From assembly GCA_030616835.1 (NCBI GenBank), contig JAUWWP010000013.1:1-19565 (forward strand): a DNA stretch of 19,565 bases, given 5' to 3'. This document shows positions 1 to 7,882 of the stretch, in pieces; within the stretch, counting starts at the first letter, position 1, and each line of letters starts with the position of its first letter. The notes under the pieces were generated by a model, which searched no databases, had not been told where the DNA came from, and worked only from the letters and a program-made list of their open reading frames with translations. The DNA comes from Deltaproteobacteria bacterium (lineage in GTDB: Bacteria; Desulfobacterota; G020345765). The position numbers were made by a program, and so were the translations under genes.

Positions 1-541
1 CGCAGGAATCCCAGACCAGGTAGGCAGTGTCCAGGGGGCCCTGCAGGTCGGTCATGGCGATGGGATACTTATACTCTGCTTTCCGGTCGAAATATTCGGC
101 ATAGTCCAGGATGTTGCCGAGTAGGCCGGCCCGGACCTCCGGCGGATCAAGCTCATGGACCTTCTCCGCCGGCTCGCCCGCCTTGATCACCGGACGCGAC
201 CAGGGCATCTGGTCCGGGGGAAACTCGACCTCACAGCCAAAGGCCGAGGCGAACACGCCCACCCCCATCTGGGGCTGAAGGTGGAGCACGAAGTCGTCCC
301 GGGACCAGGTGAGCTGGGTCTGCTCGAAGAACTTGTTGAAGGCGAGTGATGCCTGGAACTGCTCCTCGCGGTCGCAGAAAAGCTCGGTCACCGATTCCCT
401 ATTGCTGAGCTTCTGCTGAGTGATGGCCAGCACCGGTGAGGCCGGGATGAACCATAATGGCCGCGGCAGGTCCTCCATTGCCCACAGTGCCTTCCAGCGC
501 TCCTTCTTCGCCTCCGAGGATTGATCCTTCCAGATATCCAT
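1..541 (-). CDS. UroD/MtaA-like methyltransferase-family protein, N-terminal part
   Basis: This reading frame runs from an ATG at 541 to the left edge without a stop, giving the first 180 residues. It begins MDIWKDQSSEAKKERW and contains WFIPASPVLAI, GVGVFASAFGC and, near the edge, PIAMTDLQGPLDTAYLVWD. The last motif matches the central strand of uroporphyrinogen-decarboxylase-fold proteins, where a tract like GPxxTAxxL is common. In this family, non-heme members usually move methyl groups to or from corrinoid proteins. The gene starts 12 bases after the stop of the UroD-like gene at 554-1675, with an AAGGA sequence 8 bases before the ATG, so the two are surely cotranscribed. The zinc-site region lies outside the window, so activity cannot be judged. 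Family assignment is fairly firm; substrate is unknown. Confidence 0.75.
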   Translation of the reverse strand, partial: MDIWKDQSSEAKKERWKALWAMEDLPRPLWFIPASPVLAITQQKLSNRESVTELFCDREEQFQASLAFNKFFEQTQLTWSRDDFVLHLQPQMGVGVFASAFGCEVEFPPDQMPWSRPVIKAGEPAEKVHELDPPEVRAGLLGNILDYAEYFDRKAEYKYPIAMTDLQGPLDTAYLVWDSC

Positions 542-553
542 TACTGTTTTTCC

Positions 554-1675
554 TTAATACTCCCTCCCGAAGTGCTCCTGGTTCCATTTCCGGCCCTCAG
601 CCAGCATGGCCAGGTAGTTCCTGAGCGGGACGTAGTTAGCCACCGAGTTGCCGGTGCCCAGGACGTAGTGGCCGCCAGGGGCGCAGGCATCCAGGATTTC
701 CCGGGTCCTTCGCCGGACCTCTTCTTCCCGGCCCTTGGCCAGGAGGTTCATGTCCACCCCGCCGATGATCCCGAGCCGGCGGCCCCACCTTTGATACGCC
801 TCCTCCACCGGCATGATCTTGTCCTCGTAGCTGTGCTTGGCGTCAACCCCCATCTCGTAAATATCGTCCATCAGCGCGTACATATTACCGCAGGAGTGGA
901 ACACGAACACCTTGCCCGCCTCGTGCACCAGATCCACCACCCGCCGGGTATGGGGCAAAAACTTATCGCGCAGAACCTGGGGCGAGACCATGGTCCCGGT
1001 GTTATAACCCAGGTCATCCCCCATGAACAGGCCGCCAATCTTGGGCTCGTCCATCAGATCCGCGACCGAAGTGTAGATCGCCTCTGACACTCTCTGGATC
1101 ACCGCCTCCACCAGGTCCGGCTGGTCGACCAGGGCATAGCTGAACGGAACCAGGCCCATGAGCCAGGTGGTCCACTCGAACACCCCGCCAGGGATCACCA
1201 TTACCTTCATGCCCTCCGGCACCGTATCGGCCAGGTAGCGGGAGCCGAGGTTGATGGTCCCCGCATCCTTCGGCCAGCGGTAGCGCTCGAAGTCATCCCA
1301 ACTCATGATCGGGCCGCGGTTGTCGTTCAACCAGGCTCGCTTTCCGTCCTTGACCTCGGTCGAGGTGTTGTCCGCGAGCCGGAACCTGAATCCCGGGAAA
1401 TTCAGCAAGCTGAAGGAGAAGACATAGTCCCACCCTGCCTCGCAACAGAAGCGGACGGAATGGTTCAGGAACTTGATCCCCTCCTTGAGTATCTCCTGGG
1501 GATCGGCATCCTCGGTCAACATAGGGTTTCGGACCCGCACGCCCAGGAAGTTGCCGATGGTCTCCGGGTCTGCGAAGATGTCGCCCACCGGCACCGGGCC
1601 CGGCTCCCTGGTGGTGATTGCCCGACGGAACCGCTCGAAGTCCGGCTTATCCTTGAAGGGTCTCTCAAGTTTCAT
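554..1675 (-). CDS. UroD/MtaA-like corrinoid methyltransferase-family protein
   Basis: This 373-residue protein has the uroporphyrinogen-decarboxylase fold across its whole length, the usual size for MtaA-like and related proteins. Visible motifs are GDIFADPE near residue 35, FMGDDLGYNTG (217-227), VFVFHSCGN (257-264) and GIIGGVDMNLLAKG (302-315). His260-x-Cys262 matches the first two zinc ligands of methylcobamide:CoM methyltransferases, but the expected third cysteine is absent (YVLGTGNSVANYVP at 337-350). It therefore probably does not bind zinc exactly as MtaA does. I chose the ATG at 1675 because GAGGGA lies 9 bases upstream. An in-frame TTG at 1720 would add 15 residues but has no clear ribosome site. 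It is not a heme-pathway HemE by context: no heme genes are near, and it is paired with a second UroD-like gene. Substrate is unknown. Confidence 0.85.
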   Translation of the reverse strand: MKLERPFKDKPDFERFRRAITTREPGPVPVGDIFADPETIGNFLGVRVRNPMLTEDADPQEILKEGIKFLNHSVRFCCEAGWDYVFSFSLLNFPGFRFRLADNTSTEVKDGKRAWLNDNRGPIMSWDDFERYRWPKDAGTINLGSRYLADTVPEGMKVMVIPGGVFEWTTWLMGLVPFSYALVDQPDLVEAVIQRVSEAIYTSVADLMDEPKIGGLFMGDDLGYNTGTMVSPQVLRDKFLPHTRRVVDLVHEAGKVFVFHSCGNMYALMDDIYEMGVDAKHSYEDKIMPVEEAYQRWGRRLGIIGGVDMNLLAKGREEEVRRRTREILDACAPGGHYVLGTGNSVANYVPLRNYLAMLAEGRKWNQEHFGREY

Positions 1676-1793
1676 TACCCGAAATCCCTCATCGCAGGTA
1701 GTCAACTCAAATGTGGCCAAGCACCGTTACTATACATAACGACATAAATAATGCCGTATAAATTACTTGATTTGCGTATAATATTATGCTGAT

Positions 1794-1984
1794 AAATTCT
1801 AAATCCCAAACCCTAAACTCTAAATAAATCCTAAATCCAAATATTAAATGTTCAAAACAATCCCTTCAACCCCGCAACATGCGGGCCTCAAGGCAGGGTT
1901 TTGTATTTTGAATTTTGGTCATTTAATTTTATTTAGGATTTAGTGCTTCGTGCTTAGGATTTGCCTTATTGGTGCTTAGAATTT
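1794..1984. repeat. 191-base AT-rich palindromic repeat element
   Basis: Most of the 375-base gap between the UroD-like gene and the acyl-CoA synthetase gene is one imperfect inverted repeat. The paired blocks, from outside in, are AAATTCTAA (1794-1802) with TTAGAATTT (1976-1984), AAATCCTAAAT (1826-1836) with ATTTAGGATTT (1931-1941), ATTAAATG (1843-1850) with CATTTAAT (1920-1927), and TTCAAAA (1851-1857) with TTTTGAA (1906-1912). Near the centre is a GC hairpin, CCCGC-AACAT-GCGGG (1871-1885). The outer parts also contain short direct repeats of the AAATCCTAA and TGCTTAG kind. No open frame of note lies inside. It resembles a non-autonomous dispersed repeat or MITE-like element. Confidence 0.65.
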
Positions 1985-2050
1985 ATTCATCTCTCTGGAT
2001 TTACAACACTACCCGATCTATGCACAGTTACTTTTGTCGTTCTAGATAAA

Positions 2051-3514
2051 TTATCCGATGGCATCGTTATCTTGCTTGATACCCTCACGATATTCGTGAT
2101 ACCTCACCATGGCGCCGATGGCGCGGCACGCCGAATCGATGGTCGAGTAGATCACCAGGTGGCGGTTACGGTCTTGGATATTCTCATCGAACTTGTGGTT
2201 GGTAACCGGATACAAAGGAATCTTCAACCCGTGCATCAGGTCAAAAAGCGCATCGGCGTAGTTACCGAACTGTTTCGACATCACATCCCACATTTTTCCT
2301 AAGTCAATGCCCTTATCGCTTCTGGGGGTCCGGGTGCCTTCGATGTCGGGCGGGCCGATGAAGATGAACATGACGGAGTCGATCTCGCCGCTTTTCATGA
2401 GAATTTCAATGATGGGACTGATCGTGTCAAATCGCAATCCCGCCACCAGGTCAACCGGATTGCCGGGCACCCACCAATTGGGCATCAGCTTGCTGATCCG
2501 GTTTAAGGTCTCCGGAGACAGTCTTGCCACCTCGAGGCCGAGGTCGGTGCACACATCAGCAGCGATCACTCCCAGCCCCCCTCCGCCGGTGACGATGCCG
2601 ACCCTTCTGCCGCGCGGAAGCGGACGGTTGAGGAAGGAGGTGGCAATGATCCCGGCCTCGTCGACACTCCACACCTGGGTAATGCCCGACTGCTTACACA
2701 CGGACTTAAAAAGCTGATCACTGACGGCCAAGGCTCCGGTGTGGGAGGTAGCGGCCGCCACCCCGCTTTGCGTGCGCCCTCCCTGGAGGATAATAACGGG
2801 CTTTTCTTTCGTGACCGCACGGATGCGCTCAATGAAGCGACGGCCGTCAGTTATTCCCTCTAGGTAGGATAAGATCACCTCTATGGTGGGGTCATGAGCA
2901 TAATATTCAAAGTAGTCATCCTTCCTTAAGTCTACCTCGTTGCCGCTGGACACGGCCTTGGCAACCCCGAACCCGGAGTTTACTACCCCACTGATAAGGA
3001 TATTCTGGATGTTGCCGCTCTGGGAGACGACCCCGATATTTCCCGGCGGGGGAAAGAAGAACGGCATCCACGAATAGAGCTTATGGCGTGGGCAACATAT
3101 CCCCTGGCTGTTCGGGCCGACGAGCAGCATGCCCCCCCCGCGCGCTTTAGCTAAGAGCTCGGCCTCGAGGGCAATGTACTCTCCACCCATTTCCTTAAAA
3201 CCGGCGCTAATGACCACTCCGGCCTTTACGCCCCGGGCAAGGCAGTCGTCCATCGTGGCTACTACCTGCCGGGCCGGAACCGTGAAAACTGCCAGGTCCA
3301 CTTCATTCGGAATGTCCCGCACTGATGGATAGGCCTGGAAGCCGAGCACGCTCGCGCGTCCGGGGTTTACCGGATACAGCTTACCCTCATATCCGCCCGA
3401 GATTAAGTTGTTGAAGATGATGAGGCCCCATTTCCCAATTGCTTCGGTGGCGCCCACGAAGGCGATGGAGCGGGGATGAAAAAGATAGTCAAGGTTCTTG
3501 ATTCGGTCTTCCAT
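2051..3514 (-). CDS. NDP-forming acyl-CoA synthetase, alpha-type (CoA-binding) protein
   Basis: This 487-residue protein is the alpha half of an ADP-forming acetyl/acyl-CoA synthetase, a relative of succinyl-CoA ligase. Residues about 10-130 form the CoA-binding Rossmann domain (PRSIAFVGATEAIGKWG). Residues about 155-300 form the first ligase domain, with VVSQSGNI (162-169) and the expected phosphohistidine His258 in ATSHTGALA. Residues about 300-470 form the second ligase domain (GIVTGGGGLGVIAAD, PGNPVDL). The ATP-grasp beta domain that phosphorylates the histidine is absent, here and elsewhere in the window, so the protein needs a separate beta subunit or has another role. It lies between the glycyl radical enzyme and UroD-like genes, each about 350 bases away, and has its own predicted promoter. 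The ATG at 3514 has only a weak ribosome site. The family is secure; the acyl substrate is not inferable. Confidence 0.88.
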   Translation of the reverse strand: MEDRIKNLDYLFHPRSIAFVGATEAIGKWGLIIFNNLISGGYEGKLYPVNPGRASVLGFQAYPSVRDIPNEVDLAVFTVPARQVVATMDDCLARGVKAGVVISAGFKEMGGEYIALEAELLAKARGGGMLLVGPNSQGICCPRHKLYSWMPFFFPPPGNIGVVSQSGNIQNILISGVVNSGFGVAKAVSSGNEVDLRKDDYFEYYAHDPTIEVILSYLEGITDGRRFIERIRAVTKEKPVIILQGGRTQSGVAAATSHTGALAVSDQLFKSVCKQSGITQVWSVDEAGIIATSFLNRPLPRGRRVGIVTGGGGLGVIAADVCTDLGLEVARLSPETLNRISKLMPNWWVPGNPVDLVAGLRFDTISPIIEILMKSGEIDSVMFIFIGPPDIEGTRTPRSDKGIDLGKMWDVMSKQFGNYADALFDLMHGLKIPLYPVTNHKFDENIQDRNRHLVIYSTIDSACRAIGAMVRYHEYREGIKQDNDAIG

Positions 3515-3561
3515 CGATTTACCGGTGCCCTGCCCAGAGATTATTTTCGCTTCGCCATAGT

Positions 3562-3590
3562 ATATTACTCTATCTCGTTCGCATTTACAA
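3562..3590 (-). promoter_or_regulatory. Predicted sigma70 promoter of the acyl-CoA synthetase gene
   Basis: On the minus strand a TTGTAA -35 element (3585-3590) is followed after 17 bases by a TAATAT -10 element (3562-3567). Transcription would start near 3555, about 40 bases before the ATG at 3514. This makes the acyl-CoA synthetase gene independently expressed despite lying downstream of the glycyl radical enzyme gene. Confidence 0.5.
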
Positions 3591-3634
3591 CCCGGGCACT
3601 GACAGGAGTTTCCCCAGGGAATCCTTCATCGTAA

Positions 3635-3653
3635 GGCGGGCTTCCAGCCCGCC
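3635..3653. repeat. GC-rich hairpin in the gap after the glycyl radical enzyme gene
   Basis: GGCGGGCT-TCC-AGCCCGCC forms a perfect 8-base-pair stem with a 3-base loop. It sits in the 354-base gap 3515-3868. It is followed by GTCCTGGGCTGGTCGAAGGG (3657-3676), a variant of the GTCCTGAG...TCGAAGGAC repeat found again at the end of the histidine kinase gene. There is no T-run on either strand, so it is more likely a REP-like dispersed element than a classical terminator, although it could still help end or stabilise the transcript. The rest of this gap holds only the predicted promoter. Confidence 0.55.
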
Positions 3654-3868
3654 CAGTCCTGGGCTGGTCGAAGGGCCATTATCCCGATACTGGAATGACT
3701 GAATCCCAATGTCTCAAATACCAAAAGGAAAAATTCTTTCGTGAAGCGGAACGGAGTAGTAACTTGGGATATTAGGTGGATTATCGTTTCATCTCAGCGC
3801 GTTTTGGAAACATTGAAGTGTCCGCATCCCTATCTTTTAGCGGGATTCTTCCCTGCGGGGATGACCTT

Positions 3869-6394
3869 TCACATCCCATGTGCGGTGCGGCTGATGATGT
3901 CGTTCTGGGTTGAGCGGTCAAGCTCAGTAAACAGGGCGCTGTATCCGGCCACCCTCACCACCAGGCCACGGTGGCGGTCAGGATATTTTTGTGCCGCGCG
4001 GAGTATTTCGGCGTCAATGATGTTGTAATGAACATGCAGGCCTCCGAGCTCGAAATAAGCGCGGTTGAGATCGGCAAACTTACGCAAGTTTTCAGTACCC
4101 TTCAGCAGTTGGGGGTTAAAAGTCATGTTCAAGACGCATCCATTGGAAATCGGCGGGGTGTCCACTCTGGCCACCGAGTGCATCACCGCGGTGGGACCCT
4201 TCAGCTCCCGGCCGCGCACCGGCGATACGCCCGAGGCCAAGGGCTCTCCCCGGCGGCGGCCGTCAGGGGTGGCTCCGGTGAGGATTCCGAAGACCAGGTG
4301 CGCGCTCATCGAGTAAATGCCGGGCTGGAACATTCCCCCCCTGAAGTTTCGATGTTTTTCCACCTCCCGGCAATATATGGCGGCCACCTCCCTGGCCAGC
4401 GTATCCACTTCTTCTTCGTCATTTCCGTATTTGGGCGCCTTGTTGATGAGCATCTGCCTCAGCGGCTCCTTCCCTGCGAAATCGTTGCTTAATGCTTCGA
4501 GCAGCTCATCCATCGAGATTTTGCTCTGGTCGAAAACCAGCGTTTTTACCGCGGCCAGGGAATCGGCGACATCGGCCAGACCAATAGCCTGCGGGCCGGT
4601 GAAGTTGTAACGGGCACCTCCCCGGGTTACATCCTTCCCGCGCTCGCTGCAATCGTCAATGGTGGACGAGATGAACGGGGTGGGTTTTAGCTCCGCGTGC
4701 GCCCTATCGCAGTAATCCATCGCTTCGACCATGCGGCCCACGAAGTGGCTCACCTGCTTTCCATAGGCATCCAAAAGATCGTCAATGGACTTGAATCGGC
4801 GGGCATCACCGCTACGCACTCCCAGACCCTTCCCGCGAAGGATTCGATAAAGGTCCGGCAATTTGATCCTGGTTCGCCGGCCCATCAGCATGAAATACCG
4901 CAGTAACATCAAATAGTGTGCCCACCGATTCCCGTTACCGGTGGAATACCTTCCTTTCCGGGCCTTGAAGTAGGGCCTGAACCGGCGAGCCAGATAGTTT
5001 CGGTCAGCCAGGAAATCCGTGCCGTCCCCGTTGTGGAGGGCCAGATCGAGGCAGCGGGTGATATTTATTAGGTTGGCGTCGGTCGAGCCGAAGGTACCTC
5101 CTGCCGCCGTGGGCTCGACACACCCCACGATGGCGTATCCCCGGGCATCCCGGGGCGAAACACCCTTAGCTTTTAGGGCGGGAACGATAACCTCATCATT
5201 GAACCAGGACATCATTGCTCCGCGCCTTACTGCATCACAGACCCGCAGCGTGAATTCAGCCGGAGTTCCCGAATGAAACCTCACCGCCAGGTTCGGCGAC
5301 ACCGTGCGAATGTTGTCCAGGGCATCCAGAAACAGGCAGGTAAGTTCATTGGTCGCGTCTTGGCCGTCTCCGTTCGTTCCGCCGATAGTCAAGCTCTGCG
5401 CGATCGGTGGACCGCTGGTCACCGGAATGATTACGGTATCCAGTACATTAACCACCTCGCTCATCTTCACATAAAGGCACTCGATAAGCTCCTGCGCCTG
5501 CTCGGCGTTGATCTTGCCCTGTTTCAGGTCGCGCAGGTAGAACGGGTACAGGAGTTGATCCAGTCGGCCCGGGCTGATGGCGAAACCGCCGCATTCCAAC
5601 TGGCAGATGAGCTGATTGAACCAGACGGCCTGAATGGCCTCGTGGAAGTTTCCGGGCGGCTTCGCCGGAACATGGTCGCAAATCTGGGCGATGCGGTGCA
5701 ACTCTTCTTTTCGTTCGGGACTGTCTTCTCGGGCAGCAAGACGCCGGGCTTCGGTGGCAAACCGGGAAGCAAAAGCAATAGCGGCGCCGGAAGTAATTAC
5801 CACCGCTCCCCAGAAATCCTTGCGCCCGTTTGAATTCGAGCCCGACCAGGAGCGGAGCTTGCTCGATGCCTCTTCTCTGATGCCGGCGAATCCCTTTGCC
5901 AGAAGATTGTGGTTCCCAGCAATGAAGTGGCCGATGCCGTTGGCAAACTCGGCCTCGACGGTGAACATGAGTTTGAAAACATCACATTGAAGATCGCGCG
6001 GCATGAGCCGGAAGGCTCGGTCCCATGCCGAACGCCTCCGCCAGTAGGGAAGCACCTTTTTGAGCGCACGTTTTTCCTCGCGATCTACCCGGAAAGGCTG
6101 GATGGATCTCGTATCGTAGGTGTTAAGTTGGGCTTCAATCGAGAAGGACTTTATCTCGGGGAATAGGGGGGCACCTCTGCGCTTGCTGGTGCGTCTGCCT
6201 ACGATAAGCTCATCGTCGTCGACGGTAACCGTCATGCCTTCCAGCACATTTTTAAGCGCCAGAGCATTCCGCACTACCTGGGGTTGTCCCTCAGTCCGTC
6301 GCTGCGACTCGGTCCAGAGAACCGCGCGTTCGGCGCACACTTCAAATGGGCTGTTAAGCAGCTTCTGTTTAAGGCGCTGTGTCCTCATTTCCAT
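3869..6394 (-). CDS. Glycyl radical enzyme, dehydratase/PflD-like, substrate unknown
   Basis: This 841-residue protein is a pyruvate-formate-lyase-family glycyl radical enzyme. The radical loop is RVAGYSA with Gly817 near the C-terminus. The thiyl site is VGCVEP with Cys425, and Glu427 two residues on plus Asp439 (GSTDAN) keep the Cys-x-Glu-x11-Asp spacing of diol-dehydratase-type enzymes. Other family motifs are AISPGRLDQLLYPFY (272-286), GGTNGDGQDATNE (338-350) and TPDGRRRGEPLASG (709-722). The His-Ser pair that contacts glycerol in B12-independent glycerol dehydratase is Phe271-Ala272 here, so the substrate differs. Residues about 457-525 hold a basic, aromatic insert not usual after the thiyl loop, and the protein is longer than the usual near-790 residues. 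No radical-SAM activase is in the window. A downstream acyl-CoA synthetase subunit hints at acid or CoA-ester chemistry, which is inference. Confidence 0.9.
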   Translation of the reverse strand: MEMRTQRLKQKLLNSPFEVCAERAVLWTESQRRTEGQPQVVRNALALKNVLEGMTVTVDDDELIVGRRTSKRRGAPLFPEIKSFSIEAQLNTYDTRSIQPFRVDREEKRALKKVLPYWRRRSAWDRAFRLMPRDLQCDVFKLMFTVEAEFANGIGHFIAGNHNLLAKGFAGIREEASSKLRSWSGSNSNGRKDFWGAVVITSGAAIAFASRFATEARRLAAREDSPERKEELHRIAQICDHVPAKPPGNFHEAIQAVWFNQLICQLECGGFAISPGRLDQLLYPFYLRDLKQGKINAEQAQELIECLYVKMSEVVNVLDTVIIPVTSGPPIAQSLTIGGTNGDGQDATNELTCLFLDALDNIRTVSPNLAVRFHSGTPAEFTLRVCDAVRRGAMMSWFNDEVIVPALKAKGVSPRDARGYAIVGCVEPTAAGGTFGSTDANLINITRCLDLALHNGDGTDFLADRNYLARRFRPYFKARKGRYSTGNGNRWAHYLMLLRYFMLMGRRTRIKLPDLYRILRGKGLGVRSGDARRFKSIDDLLDAYGKQVSHFVGRMVEAMDYCDRAHAELKPTPFISSTIDDCSERGKDVTRGGARYNFTGPQAIGLADVADSLAAVKTLVFDQSKISMDELLEALSNDFAGKEPLRQMLINKAPKYGNDEEEVDTLAREVAAIYCREVEKHRNFRGGMFQPGIYSMSAHLVFGILTGATPDGRRRGEPLASGVSPVRGRELKGPTAVMHSVARVDTPPISNGCVLNMTFNPQLLKGTENLRKFADLNRAYFELGGLHVHYNIIDAEILRAAQKYPDRHRGLVVRVAGYSALFTELDRSTQNDIISRTAHGM

Positions 6395-6872
6395 GACCTT
6401 GTGTTATTATATCAGCAATTCGGACACAAGGAAAGGATTTATAATCAGAGGAGTTCCCCCGAAAATCCCTCTAGATTCCTATACTGGATAGCCGGGGCTT
6501 GCAAGCCCCGGTATTTAGAGGAACTTTGGGGTCTTGCTTTTTGCTATCTGTTTGATTCCGGGAGTAAATAAGGGAATGGCCCGGGGCAGGTCTACCCTAC
6601 AGAATAAAAGAGGATTTGGGGTCACCTTGAAAGAATGAAATGACGATTGGGGCTGTTATCAACTTCAGATTTAAGTTGTTTTAGAACCAACGTCCACAAC
6701 GTCCCCTAAATCCACTTGACATCACCTTAGATTGTTAGTAGCGTAAGGGATATGGGGTCGGATCTTGAATTGTGAATTTCTTATTGCCTCCATTTTGAGA
6801 TATTGATGATATGCATAATGAAAAAGCCCGGTTAAAATGAAACATTCGACCGCCACATAGGTCCAAATTCCT
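6395..6872. other. Non-coding gap between divergent genes
   Basis: This 478-base stretch lies between the starts of the glycyl radical enzyme gene (minus) and the ferredoxin-like gene (plus). I find no convincing gene on either strand. It holds the perfect 20-base palindrome at 6492-6511. A TTGACA at 6716-6721 on the plus strand is a possible -35 element for the ferredoxin-like gene, but the hexamer 17 bases later (TAGCGT) is a poor -10. Base composition changes from GC-rich to AT-rich across it. Confidence 0.5.
6492..6511. repeat. Perfect 20-base GC-rich palindrome
   Basis: CCGGGGCTTGCAAGCCCCGG is identical to its own reverse complement. It stands about 100 bases upstream of the glycyl radical enzyme start, while a similar GC hairpin (3635-3653) stands beyond that gene's 3' end. 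It could be a REP-type repeat, a dimeric protein site or a processed hairpin. No T-run follows on either side. Confidence 0.6.
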
Positions 6873-7802
6873 ATGAGTAAAATATTTAAGCAAAGCATTC
6901 AAATTCTTGACAATCGTTCTCAAATTCGCACAGACTTTCTTAAAAAATGGTTTGCCAATAGCATTGATGTGCTCCGGTTTTATCATTTTAATGCCAAGCA
7001 ATCGAGAATCCCTATTTTGGGTACCTATTTTATAAAGCCGAACCTTAATTTATATTATCGCTATTTCCATACCAATTCGGTAATATTACCTCCAATAGAA
7101 ATAGAAGAAATTATAAATCATAGCACTCACCTTCATATTGATCCCTGCATCTGCCGAGTAGAGTATGATAATTGCAACGCCCCTATCTATGGTTGTCTCC
7201 GAATTAACTTTGCCGCGCAATTGAGACAGGAGCAAACCAAAAGCAAGGGGCTCAGTAAGGAAGAAGCCATCCATATCGTAAGAAATGCTCGTAAACACGG
7301 ATTAGTATTTTCTCTGGAGCAATGCATTCAGCCTTATCAATATAATATCTGTATGTGTTGCTCTTGCTGTTGTCTCGCCTGGCAACTTCGTCATCAATAT
7401 GGCCTTGATGTTTATCATTCCGGTCCTTATCTTCCAGAAATTGAAGAGGCCACTTGCAATGATTGCCAGGAATGTGTGAAGAAATGCCCTACGAATTCTA
7501 TTTCTTTCATCAATAATAAACTAAAACTGGAGGTGGAGAATTGTTTGGGGTGTGGAATTTGTGAGGAGGTCTGTCCTGAGAAGGCTATAGCCATGGGGAA
7601 AAATCGAGTGCTGAAAAGGAAGGATACTGAACCGGGACCAATTCGTCTTTACTTATCGAAAATGTATCTCTACCTCACTATGATTCCATTAGTCACGATT
7701 TTCAAACTATTAAGGGGGAGTCACCAATTTAAGTTAAAAAATGTTAATCCTAAACCAAAAGATGTTTACCGGAAGAGAAAATCAGTCGGGGGACAGGAGT
7801 AA
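6873..7802 (+). CDS. 4Fe-4S dicluster protein with CICR/poly-Cys module
   Basis: This 309-residue protein ends in a two-cluster ferredoxin domain: C195-x2-C198-x2-C201-x3-C205 (CNDCQECVKKCP) and C224-x2-C227-x2-C230-x3-C234 (CLGCGICEEVCP). Upstream is a second cysteine-rich module: DPCICR (Cys92, Cys94), Cys101, Cys108, then CMCCSCCC (Cys160-167). This could hold another metal centre. The same module and order occur in the protein at 16000-17055, so the two are paralogues, but this one lacks the winged-helix-like N-terminus and has its own basic, aromatic first 80 residues. A mildly hydrophobic stretch (LYLTMIPLVTIFKLL, about 266-280) follows the ferredoxin domain and may touch the membrane. 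The ATG at 6873 is the first after an in-frame stop; the ribosome site is weak. The gene is AT-rich compared with its left neighbours. Likely an electron carrier or redox sensor. Confidence 0.85.
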   Translation: MSKIFKQSIQILDNRSQIRTDFLKKWFANSIDVLRFYHFNAKQSRIPILGTYFIKPNLNLYYRYFHTNSVILPPIEIEEIINHSTHLHIDPCICRVEYDNCNAPIYGCLRINFAAQLRQEQTKSKGLSKEEAIHIVRNARKHGLVFSLEQCIQPYQYNICMCCSCCCLAWQLRHQYGLDVYHSGPYLPEIEEATCNDCQECVKKCPTNSISFINNKLKLEVENCLGCGICEEVCPEKAIAMGKNRVLKRKDTEPGPIRLYLSKMYLYLTMIPLVTIFKLLRGSHQFKLKNVNPKPKDVYRKRKSVGGQE

Positions 7803-7808
7803 GGTCTC

Positions 7809-7853
7809 AACATTTTCAAATCCTTTCCTGCTAAAGCAGGGTTGAAGTGTTGG
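7809..7853 (+). terminator. Hairpin after the ferredoxin-like gene
   Basis: Six bases past the stop codon an imperfect stem forms: CAACA (7809-7813) pairs with TGTTG (7849-7853), TTCAA (7816-7820) with TTGAA (7843-7847), and an inner CCTGC (7828-7832) with GCAGG (7837-7841) around a TAAA loop. There is no T-run after it, so termination is uncertain. It also lies 30 bases upstream of the next gene and could shape its mRNA leader. Confidence 0.4.
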
Positions 7854-7882
7854 GCCTAAAACATACGGGATAAACAAGAATC

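Noticed and set aside
521..1087. 188-codon plus-strand frame opposite the UroD-like gene
   Set aside because: It is antisense to a well-supported family gene, has no motif, and arises from GC-rich codon bias.
554..1720. HemE (heme biosynthesis) assignment for the UroD-like gene
   Set aside because: It has the HSCGN zinc-type motif of methyltransferase relatives, sits beside a second UroD-like gene, and no heme genes are nearby.
5273..5833. 186-codon plus-strand frame inside the glycyl radical enzyme gene
   Set aside because: Antisense to a gene with clear catalytic motifs; no recognisable domain or ribosome site.
6406..6411. Perfect TATAAT on the minus strand before the glycyl radical enzyme gene
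   Set aside because: Transcription would start only about 5 bases before the ATG and the -35 position (TTTCCT) is poor, so it is probably chance.
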